Shown here: positions 35,498 to 44,894 of the stretch, piece by piece | Layout of the letters: every line of letters begins with the position of its first letter | Position numbering within the stretch: position 1 is the first letter of the stretch | Source: JAHEJJ01 sp965212205 | GTDB lineage: Bacteria; Bacteroidota; Bacteroidia; Flavobacteriales; Flavobacteriaceae | Assembly: GCA_965212205.1 (NCBI GenBank) | Contig: CBDBUX010000001.1 | Span: forward strand, 310,001-374,000 | DNA length: 64,000 nucleotides | Reading direction: 5' to 3' | Made by a program: the position numbers and the translations under genes | Notes under the pieces: model-generated | Databases searched by the model: none | Seen by the model: the letters and a program-made list of their open reading frames with translations, nothing else | What the model was told of the DNA's origin: nothing

Positions 35498-35926
35498 ATG
35501 GCGAATACAAATCATATCAGTACCAAATGGTTGGGGGAGATGGCATTTGAAAGCAACAACCCTTCAGGTATTTCTCTTAAGATCGATGCCGGACCAGAGA
35601 GTGGGGGCGACGGTAGCGGTTACCGGCCTAAAGCCCTGATGTTATCATCGCTTGCGGGATGTTCAGGACTCGATGTCGCTTCGATGATTAGAAAAATGAA
35701 GCTGGAGGTTGAAGACTTCAGTATCGAAATTATAGGTCATCTGACAGAAGAATATCCCCAATATTACAACAAGGTCCTGATAGAGTATCATTTTCATGGG
35801 AAGACACTGAATGAGTCTAAATTACAAAGAGCGGTAGACCTTTCTGTTGATAAGTACTGTGGTGTTACCGAAATGTTCAGAAGGTTTGCTGAACTGAAGA
35901 TTACGACTATTTTTCACCATGGTTAG
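35498..35926 (+). CDS. OsmC/Ohr-family peroxidase
   Basis: 142 residues from the ATG at 35498; 26 upstream codons overlap the divergent gene. The two catalytic cysteines are in LAGCSGLDVASMIRKM and VDKYCGVTEMF, spaced as in OsmC proteins. It reduces organic hydroperoxides. A TAnnTTTG element (TATTTTTG) lies at 35467-35474, 24 bp before the start, without a clear TTG. Confidence 0.88.
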   Translation: MANTNHISTKWLGEMAFESNNPSGISLKIDAGPESGGDGSGYRPKALMLSSLAGCSGLDVASMIRKMKLEVEDFSIEIIGHLTEEYPQYYNKVLIEYHFHGKTLNESKLQRAVDLSVDKYCGVTEMFRRFAELKITTIFHHG

Positions 35927-36011
35927 ATCTTAGATAGGAGTGGGGTCGCTGTGCTCACTGCATGCGAGATGCAGACCGGCACCCTAATTTGGAAGGAATA
36001 ATATTATACGC

Positions 36012-37700
36012 ATGCGATGGACGCTTAAAGCACAAGCTGAAAAAGAGAATATCGAATACCTGGCCAATACCTTGGGTGTTAGCCCAATGGTAGCCAGTAT
36101 TTTGCTGCAACGAAACATCTGCACTTTTGAGGAGGCGAAATCATTTTTCAGACCTCAGCTCAGTGATCTGCACGATCCTTTCTCTATGAGCGGGATGTCT
36201 GAAGCTGTAAACAGGATATTCGGGGCCGTTGAAAACGAAGAAAATATCCTGGTATATGGGGATTATGATGTTGACGGGACCACAGCAGTATCCTTGCTTT
36301 CATCATATCTCCTGGAGAAATATCCAAATGTTGCGACCTACATTCCCGATCGATATAAAGAAGGATATGGAGTTTCCTTTCAGGGGATCGATTATGCTAA
36401 TGATAATGATATTACCCTGATCATCGCTCTTGATTGTGGGATAAAGGCAATTGAACAGGTTGCCTACGCCAAGGAAAAGGGAATCGACTTTATTATCTGT
36501 GATCACCACCTGCCTGGCCCTGAACTACCAGACGCCGCTGCGATACTAGACCCGAAGATCGATGGCGATCGATATCCGTTTAAGGAATTATGTGGATGCG
36601 GTATAGGCTTTAAACTCATCCAGGCCTTAGGAACCAAATTGGGGGAAAGTACTGAGGATCTTCTTCCCTATTTAGACCTGGTAGCCGTAGCGATAGGAGC
36701 TGATATTGTACCTATAATTGGAGAAAATCGGGTATTGGCATATTTTGGATTACAGGTTATCAACACCAATCCCAGGCCTGGAATAGAAGCGATTATGAGA
36801 GCGGCAGAGCGTCAAGACATGAGTATTACCGATGTGGTATTTATCATTGCGCCCAGGATCAATGCAGCCGGCCGGATAAAGCACGGCCTGCATGCCGTTG
36901 AATTACTTACGGAATCCGAAATTGAGAAGGCCGACAAGTTTGCCTCTGCCATTGAAGTGTTCAATACCGAAAGGAAAGGATTAGATAAACAAATTACCGA
37001 AGAAGCGCTTAGCCAGATCATTGAAAACAAGGAAGAAAACAGTCATACCTCTGTGGTTTATAAGGAAAGCTGGCACAAGGGGGTGATCGGTATTGTTGCC
37101 TCAAGGCTTATTGAAACCTATTACCGACCTACGCTGGTTTTTACAAAAAATGGTGACAAGCTAACGGCCTCGGCAAGGTCTGTAAAAGGATTTGATGTCT
37201 ATTCTGCCCTTGAAAACTGTGCAGATAGGCTGGTCCAGTTCGGGGGCCATAAATATGCAGCGGGTCTTACCATGCTCGAAACCGAATACGAACAATTTAA
37301 GCAACGATTTGAGGAAGTCGTACAGAAAACTATTAAACCGGAGGCTCTGACACCCGAAATTTTGGTTGATGCCAAAATAAGTTTTTCGGAGATCAGTCCG
37401 AAATTACTGAGGATATTGAAGCAATTTGCACCCTTTGGTCCGGGAAATCGGGCACCGGTTTTTATGGCTTCCAGAGTATTCGACACCGGTTATGCCCGGC
37501 GGGTAGGTGCAGACGGGAAACACTTAAAATTGCAAATTACCCAGGATGGTAAAAAGGTCTTTGGGGCCATCGGATTTAATCTGGGAGAGAAACTCGAAAG
37601 GATTGGTGGGAAAAGAAGTTTCGATGCGGTTTTCACGATAGAGGAAAATCATTGGAATGGTAAAACCAGCATTCAATTGAAAATCAAAGATCTTCGCTAG
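36012..37700 (+). CDS. recJ: Single-stranded-DNA-specific 5'-3' exonuclease RecJ
   Basis: 562 residues. DHH phosphoesterase motifs are present: I in ILVYGDYDVDGTTAVSLL, III as ICDHHLPGPELPDA, and the DHHA1-side GGHKYAAGLT with FDVYSALE. The C-terminal OB-like domain is included (GKHLKLQITQDGKKVFGAIG). It resects DNA in recombination and repair. Its last 17 bp overlap the end of lpxH on the other strand. Confidence 0.95.
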   Translation: MRWTLKAQAEKENIEYLANTLGVSPMVASILLQRNICTFEEAKSFFRPQLSDLHDPFSMSGMSEAVNRIFGAVENEENILVYGDYDVDGTTAVSLLSSYLLEKYPNVATYIPDRYKEGYGVSFQGIDYANDNDITLIIALDCGIKAIEQVAYAKEKGIDFIICDHHLPGPELPDAAAILDPKIDGDRYPFKELCGCGIGFKLIQALGTKLGESTEDLLPYLDLVAVAIGADIVPIIGENRVLAYFGLQVINTNPRPGIEAIMRAAERQDMSITDVVFIIAPRINAAGRIKHGLHAVELLTESEIEKADKFASAIEVFNTERKGLDKQITEEALSQIIENKEENSHTSVVYKESWHKGVIGIVASRLIETYYRPTLVFTKNGDKLTASARSVKGFDVYSALENCADRLVQFGGHKYAAGLTMLETEYEQFKQRFEEVVQKTIKPEALTPEILVDAKISFSEISPKLLRILKQFAPFGPGNRAPVFMASRVFDTGYARRVGADGKHLKLQITQDGKKVFGAIGFNLGEKLERIGGKRSFDAVFTIEENHWNGKTSIQLKIKDLR

Positions 37701-38463
37701 CCCTGAATGCTTCTATTTTCAATTTATCGCCATCAAAAACCGCATAGGTGAAGTAAGTGATCCAATCGCCAAGATTTACATATTTGGCGTTGGTGCTTAA
37801 ATCGATCTCCAGAGGGAGATGTCGGTGACCAAAAACAAAATAATCGAAGTGTTGGTCTTCCAGTTTTCGCTTGGCGTATTGAACCAGCCATTCTTTATCT
37901 TCCCCGAGGAATTTAATATCCTCTGCCCCGGAGATCAATCGGTTTTTTACCGAAAAATACTGGGCGAGGCGCACGCCCAAATCAGGGTGTAACCAACGGA
38001 AACACCATTGTGCAAAGCGGTTAGTGAAGAGCTTTTTCATACGCTTATAGCCCTTGTCTCCAGGCCCGAGACCGTCTCCGTGACCGATAAAAAAAAGAGT
38101 AGAATTGATGTTGAATTGTTGAGGACGATGAAATACAGGGATTTGAAGTTCCTCCTCAAAATAGCCGTTCATCCAGAGATCATGATTCCCGACAAAATAG
38201 TATACCGGAATACCCGAATCCCTTATCTCAGCTAGTTTCCCGAGGGTCCGGGTAAACCCTTTCGGAACCACGGTTTTGTATTCGAACCAAAAATCAAACA
38301 GGTCGCCCAGAAGAAATATAGCTGCAGCATCGTCTTTTACGGTGTCGAGCCAGGAAACAAATTTCTTTTCACGGGGAAGGCTATCTTCCCGGCTAGGAGC
38401 TCCTAAGTGGTTGTCGCTGGCAAAATAAATTTTCTTGCCTTCAGAAATGGTAATCTCTCGCAT
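37684..38463 (-). CDS. lpxH: UDP-2,3-diacylglucosamine diphosphatase
   Basis: 259 residues. The metallophosphatase motifs are in order: YFASDNHLGAP, LLGDLFDFWFEYK, YFVGNHDLWMNG, FIGHGDGLGPGD and FGHRHLPLEID. It removes UMP from UDP-2,3-diacylglucosamine in lipid A synthesis. The first motif reads D-N-H rather than D-x-H with Ser or Leu, which fits the Bacteroidota form. Last of a minus-strand run. Confidence 0.87.
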   Translation of the reverse strand: MREITISEGKKIYFASDNHLGAPSREDSLPREKKFVSWLDTVKDDAAAIFLLGDLFDFWFEYKTVVPKGFTRTLGKLAEIRDSGIPVYYFVGNHDLWMNGYFEEELQIPVFHRPQQFNINSTLFFIGHGDGLGPGDKGYKRMKKLFTNRFAQWCFRWLHPDLGVRLAQYFSVKNRLISGAEDIKFLGEDKEWLVQYAKRKLEDQHFDYFVFGHRHLPLEIDLSTNAKYVNLGDWITYFTYAVFDGDKLKIEAFRASEDL

Positions 38464-38490
38464 GCCGCTGTAAAGATAAGGAAAGACCTT

Positions 38491-38940
38491 CTAGTTATCG
38501 GAAGAGAACCATTCCGCATAGGCCGTCTCCGTTTCTCTGAGTCTTAGGGAATGGAGCTTTATATTCTCGGGAAGTTTAGCGGATATCTTTTGGGCAAAAT
38601 CGATCACCATATTTTCACTGGTAGGTTGATAATCTGCCAGGATAACCTTATGACCCCTGTTTTCCAGTTCTACGGCCAGTTCTAGATGAGGTGTATTCTT
38701 ATTGAAAACTGTGGCATGATCAAAGGGATCAACCACTTCTTTGTTGACTATTTTTTTCAAATCCCCAAAATCGATCACCATACCCAGTTTTATGGCGCCT
38801 GGTTTATCTATCGGCTTCCCGATAACCGTTACGGCTAATTTATAACTATGCCCGTGTACATTCCTGCATTTCCCGTCGTAGCCGTAAAGGGCATGCCCGG
38901 TTTCGAATGAAAATTCCTTGGTGATCCTGATGGTCTTCAT
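38491..38940 (-). CDS. queD: 6-pyruvoyl-tetrahydropterin / 6-carboxytetrahydropterin synthase-like
   Basis: 149 residues from the ATG at 38940 (MKTIRITKEFSFETGHALYG). Zinc ligands are the His in ETGHAL and the two in VHGHSYKL; the catalytic Cys lies in GKCRNVHGH. The Asp-His pair is in DPFDHATVFN and the Glu in LRETETAYAEW. It most likely makes 6-carboxytetrahydropterin for queuosine, though a biopterin role is possible since other que genes are not in the window. Confidence 0.85.
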   Translation of the reverse strand: MKTIRITKEFSFETGHALYGYDGKCRNVHGHSYKLAVTVIGKPIDKPGAIKLGMVIDFGDLKKIVNKEVVDPFDHATVFNKNTPHLELAVELENRGHKVILADYQPTSENMVIDFAQKISAKLPENIKLHSLRLRETETAYAEWFSSDN

Positions 38941-39008
38941 GAAACTGAATTTATTCGGCAAAGGTAGGAATTATCAAAAATGCCACTGTTACTTACAGTT
39001 GCTTCTTT

Positions 39009-40154
39009 TTAAGAAATAACCGAAGATTTTTTTATTAGCCCGGAGCGCAGCTTAAGGCCAAATAAAGGCCTGATTAATTTCCACCTGCGGATGCCGAATT
39101 CGTAGATCAGCCAACTGCCTATAAAAGTCCCTGCGGTTAACAGGATGAACTTTGAGAATATATTCCAGGGGAGATCGATTAAATAATAGGCGATGATTAT
39201 GGTAATGGTCTGATGTAAAATATAAAAGGGGTATACCGCCTCATTGGCATAGCTGAGTATAAAACTGGGACGGTTGAGGTGTTTAGACGCATAGGCGAAC
39301 ATTGTAATAATCCAGGACCAGATATTGAAAACTTTCAGGAAAGCCTCCGTAAAATGACGGTAGATAGAATCTTCGAAAATCATGATCAGGGCTAACCAAA
39401 GCGAAAACCCTATGATGCCGCAGAACAGATATTTCTTACGATGCGCTTCCACATTCTGCCAGAATTCCTTTTGAGCGCTGATCAGCAGAAATCCAAAGAA
39501 GAAAAAGAGAATAAAATATAGAATCGCAAACCAGTCGCCGATAAGAGCATGCGTCACCGGGAAGAAAGGCTCTACAAATGCCTCTGTGAGGTAAAGCGGC
39601 AGAATGAAAGCGAATATCCCCCAGGGCTGAAGCAGTAATTTTTTCACCTTTTTGGTCAAAGCATTGGCAGGACGCTTCCTCAGATAGAGAAATATAGGGG
39701 CCAGTATGATGGAAAACAAAAGAAGGTATGGCAGAAACCATAAGTGATGCCAACTCATATTGCCTTCGGGATAGATCCCGATGAAGGCTAGAGTAGGCCA
39801 GAAATCAAAGTATCCCCCCGAAAACTGCCCATTCGCTATTCGTTCAATATAGACCTGAGGCGGGACGATCAACAACATTCCAATGGCCAGGGGAATAAAC
39901 AACCTGATAACCCTTTCTGCCAGAAACTGTTTTCCCCTCCGTTTTCCCAGTGCATAAAATGTGCCCATTCCTGAGATGACAAAAAGTATTGGGAGCCTCC
40001 ATTGATTGATGAACAGCATGGGGAATATAAGCTCATCGGATATTTGATTGTTTTTGATGTGCCAACCCCAGGGCACAAAGAACATGCCCACATGGTATAA
40101 GATCAAAAGGGCAAATACGAATACGCGCAACCAGTCCAGATCATGACGTCTCAT
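39009..40154 (-). CDS. Acyltransferase-3-family membrane protein
   Basis: 381 residues, about ten membrane helices. RRHDLDWLRVFVFALLILYH with the catalytic His, FVISGMGTFYALGKRRGKQF, and RVIRLFIPLAIGMLLIVPP are typical of acyltransferase 3 proteins. WHHLWFLPYLLLFSI is also a family mark. Members transfer acetyl or succinyl groups to surface glycans. It lies 91 bp after the LytTR regulator in the same direction. Confidence 0.85.
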   Translation of the reverse strand: MRRHDLDWLRVFVFALLILYHVGMFFVPWGWHIKNNQISDELIFPMLFINQWRLPILFVISGMGTFYALGKRRGKQFLAERVIRLFIPLAIGMLLIVPPQVYIERIANGQFSGGYFDFWPTLAFIGIYPEGNMSWHHLWFLPYLLLFSIILAPIFLYLRKRPANALTKKVKKLLLQPWGIFAFILPLYLTEAFVEPFFPVTHALIGDWFAILYFILFFFFGFLLISAQKEFWQNVEAHRKKYLFCGIIGFSLWLALIMIFEDSIYRHFTEAFLKVFNIWSWIITMFAYASKHLNRPSFILSYANEAVYPFYILHQTITIIIAYYLIDLPWNIFSKFILLTAGTFIGSWLIYEFGIRRWKLIRPLFGLKLRSGLIKKSSVIS

Positions 40155-40245
40155 AATGTTGTCTTTTTTGGTAAATGTAAGGACTGCTTACATGGAAAAT
40201 GCGTTGTTGTTATCACTGTCATGGATTTGGGATCAATAACAAAGG

Positions 40246-41118
40246 TCAGGAACTGCGCTGAAGGTGTTGTTCAAATGAGGGGATCATATTTCTGGAGACC
40301 GACACCGGATCAGGACATTGTTTTAATTGCAATTTATACCCCTGGGCATTTCCCGAAATGTTTTGGATATATCGGGTATTGACAAGAAACGATCGATGGG
40401 TTTTAACAATATAGGGGACTTTCCGTAATTGTCGCTCCAGGTCTTTCAAAGGAATTCTGACCAGGTTGCGTACGATGTCGCTTTGTTCTTCCATATAGAT
40501 TTCGACATAATTACCTTCCGATTTGGCATAGATGAGATCGGAAGTATTCAAATAGAAATCGTCGCTTTTCTGATTGGTCTGGATGAATACCGGACCGATA
40601 GGCTCAAATTCTTCCCGAAGCAATGACAACAAGCCGGCCTGCTTCTGATTGATGTAATACAAGCGACTAAAATTCAGAGGGACCAGGATAAGTACGAATA
40701 AGATCCCCACCATGAAGGTATTCCGTACCTCTTCAAAAAAATATTTCCAGGACCAGTTGTTCGGATTATCGTATATCACATCCCTAATAAGGAACTGACC
40801 TATACCAATGCAAAGGAACAGGAGAAGCAGAAAAATAACCTCATTGGAGATCTTCCACTGTTCTGTTTTTTGATGTATAAACGAAAATGCAGCACAAAGA
40901 AGCAGGAAGATCAACCCGGCGGTTAAGGTGTGCATCAATGAAATACCAAAATAAGGCATCTTGTGCTCTGATAGGTTTACATTGAATGGTTTAAAGAAAA
41001 AATTAAACCCAAACGACATTATAAAGAGCAGCAGGAATATCACCAAAAGAGATTTTCCCCTGTAATAATAGGGATAGGGTTGTTTTAAGAATGGCGTTTT
41101 TTTTAAAGAACCGGCCAT
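40246..41118 (-). CDS. Membrane-anchored LytTR transcription regulator
   Basis: 290 residues. Four membrane helices fill about 22-165 (LLVIFLLLFIMSFGFNFFF, GLIFLLLCAAFSFIH, VIFLLLLFLCIGIGQFL, FMVGILFVLILVPLNF). The C-terminal LytTR domain is at about 190-285 (DLIYAKSEGNYVEIYM, VPYIVKTHRSFLVNTRYI). There is no receiver domain, so signal sensing probably occurs in the membrane part. It begins 9 bp after the enoyl-CoA hydratase stop and may autoregulate this run (inference). Confidence 0.88.
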   Translation of the reverse strand: MAGSLKKTPFLKQPYPYYYRGKSLLVIFLLLFIMSFGFNFFFKPFNVNLSEHKMPYFGISLMHTLTAGLIFLLLCAAFSFIHQKTEQWKISNEVIFLLLLFLCIGIGQFLIRDVIYDNPNNWSWKYFFEEVRNTFMVGILFVLILVPLNFSRLYYINQKQAGLLSLLREEFEPIGPVFIQTNQKSDDFYLNTSDLIYAKSEGNYVEIYMEEQSDIVRNLVRIPLKDLERQLRKVPYIVKTHRSFLVNTRYIQNISGNAQGYKLQLKQCPDPVSVSRNMIPSFEQHLQRSS

Positions 41119-41127
41119 TACGCAAAA

Positions 41128-41895
41128 TCAACTTTTAATTCGAGCAAGGATCTCTTTAGTTTCGTCTAAAAGAGACAATCTACCAGACATTTCTGCACGT
41201 GAGAGAAGAAGCTGATCCCAGTGATCTGTACCTTCCCATAATACTTTTTTCATCGCCTGAAGGGCATCAGGACTGAGCCTTCCGAATTCTGCCAGATATA
41301 AATCTAGTTCCTTATCCATTTCTTTTATCGAATCGAAAACCTTAGAATACAAACCTTTTTCTTTGGCCCAGTAAGCATTTTTCCATTCCGTGGGGGCCAG
41401 CGCTAATTCTGCCAGACCCGCTTTCCCAATTTTTCGCTCTACCGCAGGTGCTATTACCAGAGGTGCGATCCCGATGCTTAATTCGGACAGTCTTATCGAT
41501 GCTGCTTCGGTGGCAAAAACATAGTCGCATGCAGCAATTAAGCCTACACCTCCTCCAACTGCTTTTCCTTGCACCCTGCCAATAATCGGTTTTTTACATT
41601 TTCGCATAGAATTGATTACATAGGCAAACCCACTGAAAAAGGCTTTGCCCTGATCAAGGTCCGATATGGCTATCAATTCATCAAATGATGCACCTGCACA
41701 AAATGCCCGTTTCCCTTCAGACTGGATTACAATAGCGCGAATGCTTTCGTCTTCCGATAGCTTATCGATTTCTTTAAAGAGTCGCTCCAGGAGTTCGGAC
41801 ACAAAAGAATTACTGGCCGGGTGGCCAAATTCTATCACAGCAATACCCCTTTCCTTGCGGGTATAGAGGCTTCCGTTTGTTCTAGAGGTTCCCAT
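41128..41895 (-). CDS. Enoyl-CoA hydratase/isomerase-family protein
   Basis: 255 residues from the ATG at 41895 (MGTSRTNGSLYTRKERGIAV); the 32 upstream codons read through the end of the MATE gene. Crotonase-fold marks are RAFCAGASFDELIAI and GRVQGKAVGGGVGLIAACD for the oxyanion hole. At the usual catalytic Glu positions the sequence reads LSELSIGIAPLVIAP, so specificity is unclear. It follows the MATE gene by 20 bp. Confidence 0.83.
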   Translation of the reverse strand: MGTSRTNGSLYTRKERGIAVIEFGHPASNSFVSELLERLFKEIDKLSEDESIRAIVIQSEGKRAFCAGASFDELIAISDLDQGKAFFSGFAYVINSMRKCKKPIIGRVQGKAVGGGVGLIAACDYVFATEAASIRLSELSIGIAPLVIAPAVERKIGKAGLAELALAPTEWKNAYWAKEKGLYSKVFDSIKEMDKELDLYLAEFGRLSPDALQAMKKVLWEGTDHWDQLLLSRAEMSGRLSLLDETKEILARIKS

Positions 41896-41915
41896 ATTGA
41901 AGAGTTTGCCCAAAT

Positions 41916-43250
41916 TTAAACCTTTTGCAAAAGGGGGCGAAATTTTCGTCTGAACTTCCATACCGGGGCTGCACTGCGAATGGCCATCCATACCGTTAGG
42001 GCAATCCAGATTCCCTGGAGGCCAAACCCAAGATAAAGGCTTAGATAGAGCGTCGGGATGAATCCTAAAAATGTCGCCACCAACAAAACGTTTCTAAGGT
42101 ATTTCATTTCACCCAGGCCTTTAAAAATACCGTCAAAAACAAAAGCGATTGTATTCATGGGTTGTGCCAGAATAACGATAAAGAAGATGCTGTAGAAAGT
42201 TTGCAGAACGATGGTCTCGTTAGAGAACAATGTTCCCAGCGGACGGTAGAATACAAGGCCCAACAGCATTAGCAATAGACTAACCATGAGGCCGTAACCA
42301 ACTATCTGTTTGGCCAGGGACCAAAGGCCATCGTAGTCTTTGGCACCGATCAGCCTACCCGACATACTATTCCCTGCTGCACTATAGCCATCCACAAAGA
42401 AAGCCGCAAATAGCCAAAGATTTATGGCAATTGTATGAGCTCCGATAAATTGATCTCCCAGCGCAGTAGCTTCGCGCACAGCCAGAATCAGCGCCACATT
42501 AAGGGCTACGGTACGCACAAAAAGATCAAGGCTCATTTTAATCAGCCTACCCATCTCAGGATGTATTGGAAAGCGGAGCTTCAGAGGGATTTCTGTTTTG
42601 CGAATGAGCAGTACAATCGCCATTAGCGCCATAACAGCCTGTGAAATAAGACTGGCCCATGCTGCTCCTTCAAGATACATGGGAGCAATCAAATCTTTAA
42701 TCCCGTAAACCAGTGCAAAATCGAGTAGAATATTAAGAAGGGCTCCGGTTGTTGCAATGACCATGGGCCAAAATGTATTTTGCAACCCTCTGAAAATACC
42801 CATTACCGCAAATGTAAATAGAGTAAGAGGGAACCCCCATACTCTTATTGTATAATAGTCAACAGAATATTCCAGTATTTTCCCTGAGGCATTTAGAAGC
42901 CCGAAAATATCTTCCATGATAAAGATTGTCCCAAACAGCACAACAAGACTCAGGAGTATATTGAAAAAGATTGCCTGAGCAGGTAAAGTTTTTACCGCTT
43001 CTAATTGTCCGGCTCCAAGATATTGGGAGATGATGGTCGAGATTGCACTTCGGGTTTGTCCCAGGATCCAAATAAGCATGGATAAAAAGGCGCCTACAAT
43101 ACCAACTGCAGCCAGAGATTCCAATCCATCAACAGGTATATTTCCAACAATTGCTGTGTCGGTGATCGACAAGATCGGTTCTGCTATTCCGGCAATGGTA
43201 GCCGGTATTGCCAACGTATTAATTGTTTTAAAATTTATCTCAGGTTTCAC
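41916..43250 (-). CDS. MATE-family efflux transporter
   Basis: 444 residues, 12 membrane helices in two halves. IPATIAGIAEPILSITDTAIVG in the first helix and FVDGYSAAGNSMSGRLIGAK near the seventh are MATE marks. Members export drugs or metabolites using sodium or protons. No ATG is available between an in-frame stop and the first helix, so GTG at 43250 is the start; it lies 15 bp after the GNAT stop. Confidence 0.9.
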   Translation of the reverse strand: MKPEINFKTINTLAIPATIAGIAEPILSITDTAIVGNIPVDGLESLAAVGIVGAFLSMLIWILGQTRSAISTIISQYLGAGQLEAVKTLPAQAIFFNILLSLVVLFGTIFIMEDIFGLLNASGKILEYSVDYYTIRVWGFPLTLFTFAVMGIFRGLQNTFWPMVIATTGALLNILLDFALVYGIKDLIAPMYLEGAAWASLISQAVMALMAIVLLIRKTEIPLKLRFPIHPEMGRLIKMSLDLFVRTVALNVALILAVREATALGDQFIGAHTIAINLWLFAAFFVDGYSAAGNSMSGRLIGAKDYDGLWSLAKQIVGYGLMVSLLLMLLGLVFYRPLGTLFSNETIVLQTFYSIFFIVILAQPMNTIAFVFDGIFKGLGEMKYLRNVLLVATFLGFIPTLYLSLYLGFGLQGIWIALTVWMAIRSAAPVWKFRRKFRPLLQKV

Positions 43251-43265
43251 AAAAGAAATGGAGTA

Positions 43266-43766
43266 TTAAAGGATCAGCTCGTAACAATGGAAAGGATAAT
43301 CACTCTGTTTGGGAAAGTAAATATCTCCAAGCTTTTTATAACCTCTGTGTTCATAAAATCTTTGGTTGCGGTAATTCTTACCAAAAGTGTCGAGTCTTAT
43401 CGACAAATACTGTTTTTCTCTTGCCCGATTTTCGGCGAAGTCCATCATTTTTTGAGCATAACCATGTCCTTGAAAATCCGGATGTACCGCCAATCGGTGT
43501 ATATAAAGATTATTGCCAGTCTGGGTCAGCCATTGAACTGAAAAATACTCCTTATCGATTCGTGTTGTAATTGCGATGATGCCGATTATTCTTCCTTCAA
43601 CTTCAGATATAAATAAATCATTTCTTGAGATGTCTTCTATAAAAGCCTGCTTAGAGGGGTAATGTTCATTCCATTGAAAGATTCCAGCTTCAATCATATG
43701 TTGAGCACAAGCATTGGTGAGCTCCAAAATTTCAGGGATTTCCTCTATCTTTGCCCGTCTGATCAT
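43266..43766 (-). CDS. GNAT-family N-acetyltransferase
   Basis: 166 residues. The acetyl-CoA loop is seen in RLAVHPDFQGHGYAQKMMDF (motif Q-x-x-G-x-[GA]); IRRAKIEEIPEILELTN opens the fold and NQRFYEHRGYKKLGD closes it. The acceptor is unknown. It is the first gene of the minus-strand run leading to MATE and the hydratase. Confidence 0.87.
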   Translation of the reverse strand: MIRRAKIEEIPEILELTNACAQHMIEAGIFQWNEHYPSKQAFIEDISRNDLFISEVEGRIIGIIAITTRIDKEYFSVQWLTQTGNNLYIHRLAVHPDFQGHGYAQKMMDFAENRAREKQYLSIRLDTFGKNYRNQRFYEHRGYKKLGDIYFPKQSDYPFHCYELIL

Positions 43767-43818
43767 GTGTAATCATCGAATTAATCTGTAAATTTAGACT
43801 AATTAATCAGTAAACCTT

Positions 43819-44625
43819 ATGAAGAACATTTTAGTACCGATAGGAAGTTCTCCGAATTCACATGAAACTTTGCAGTATGCCGTTGATTTTGCCGCCGAAT
43901 TTTCAGCTAAGGTTTATGCAATGGAGGTATTCAGCGCAACAGTTGGTGCCGGAAATCTTTCAAATATTTCAAGCAAGGTTCAGCAAATAAGCGAAGAACG
44001 ACTTAAAGAAGTTATCGATAAGGTCGAATTGAAGGATGTCAAAATCAATATAGCTACTTACAAAGGAGAACTGGTCGATGGACTAAAGGAGATAAACCAG
44101 GCGCTGGGAATAGATCTGATCATAATTGCCGCGCGCTGCAACGACGCCCAACAAGAATTATTTCTAGGGCACACCACGGGAAAGATTATTAAACAAACCG
44201 AGATACCAACTCTTGTGGTTCCCAGAGGAACCCGCTTTGCTCCTTTTAAAAATATACTAACGGCATTCAGGTCGGGCAAACTGGATAAAGCAGAAATTCT
44301 CAACCCGTTAAAATCGATACAAAACAAATTTGCCGCCAGTGTTAATTTATTATTGGTAAAAACACCTGGTTATACCCAAGAGGATCTCGAGATTAATCCT
44401 GAACTTAAATCCCTGAGTTCGGGAATGGTCACCACCGAACACGCTAAAACTTATCTTGGGGTATTGGAGCAGTTTCAATCTCATCACCCAGATATGCTTT
44501 GTGTTTTCCGAAGGAAAAGAGGCTTTTTTAAATCTCTGTGGGAGAAAAATACCATTCTCAAATCGGAGTTCTCTTCCAGGGTGCCGGTATTGATCCTCAG
44601 TGCTAAAATAAGCGAGGAAGTATAA
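43819..44625 (+). CDS. Universal stress protein, tandem-domain
   Basis: 268 residues. The N-terminal UspA domain (MKNILVPIGSSPNSHETLQY) ends with GHTTGKIIKQTEIPTLVVP, which resembles the ATP-binding G-2x-G-9x-G-S/T pattern in weakened form. A second, more divergent domain covers about 140-268 (FKNILTAFRSGKLDKAEILN, EFSSRVPVLILSAKI). Such proteins bind nucleotides during stress. Monocistronic. Confidence 0.83.
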   Translation: MKNILVPIGSSPNSHETLQYAVDFAAEFSAKVYAMEVFSATVGAGNLSNISSKVQQISEERLKEVIDKVELKDVKINIATYKGELVDGLKEINQALGIDLIIIAARCNDAQQELFLGHTTGKIIKQTEIPTLVVPRGTRFAPFKNILTAFRSGKLDKAEILNPLKSIQNKFAASVNLLLVKTPGYTQEDLEINPELKSLSSGMVTTEHAKTYLGVLEQFQSHHPDMLCVFRRKRGFFKSLWEKNTILKSEFSSRVPVLILSAKISEEV

Positions 44626-44687
44626 AAAATTCAGCAGGGATTTTGTTCCTATTCCAAAAAGTTTTTTCTTTGCGGTCCTTGCAATTA

Positions 44688-44763
<76 letters not shown>

Positions 44764-44768
44764 CTACG

Positions 44769-44811
44769 CCCTCCGAAGCCCCGATAACCATTGAGGCTAA
44801 GGAGGGTTTTT
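44769..44811 (+). terminator. Terminator after tRNA-Ala
   Basis: CCCTCC (44769-44774) pairs with GGAGGG (44801-44806), with AGCC/GGCT inside, followed by T5. Confidence 0.8.
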
Positions 44812-44894
44812 AATTTTTTGCAAGTATTTAAAATATTCTAACTTAAGGTTATATTAGGTGCTAATAGTTTTTATCTTAAGCAAAAGGAGATAAC

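Noticed and set aside
35935..36011. CTGCATGCGAGATGCAG hairpin before recJ
   Set aside because: Short stem with no T run and no clear regulatory context.
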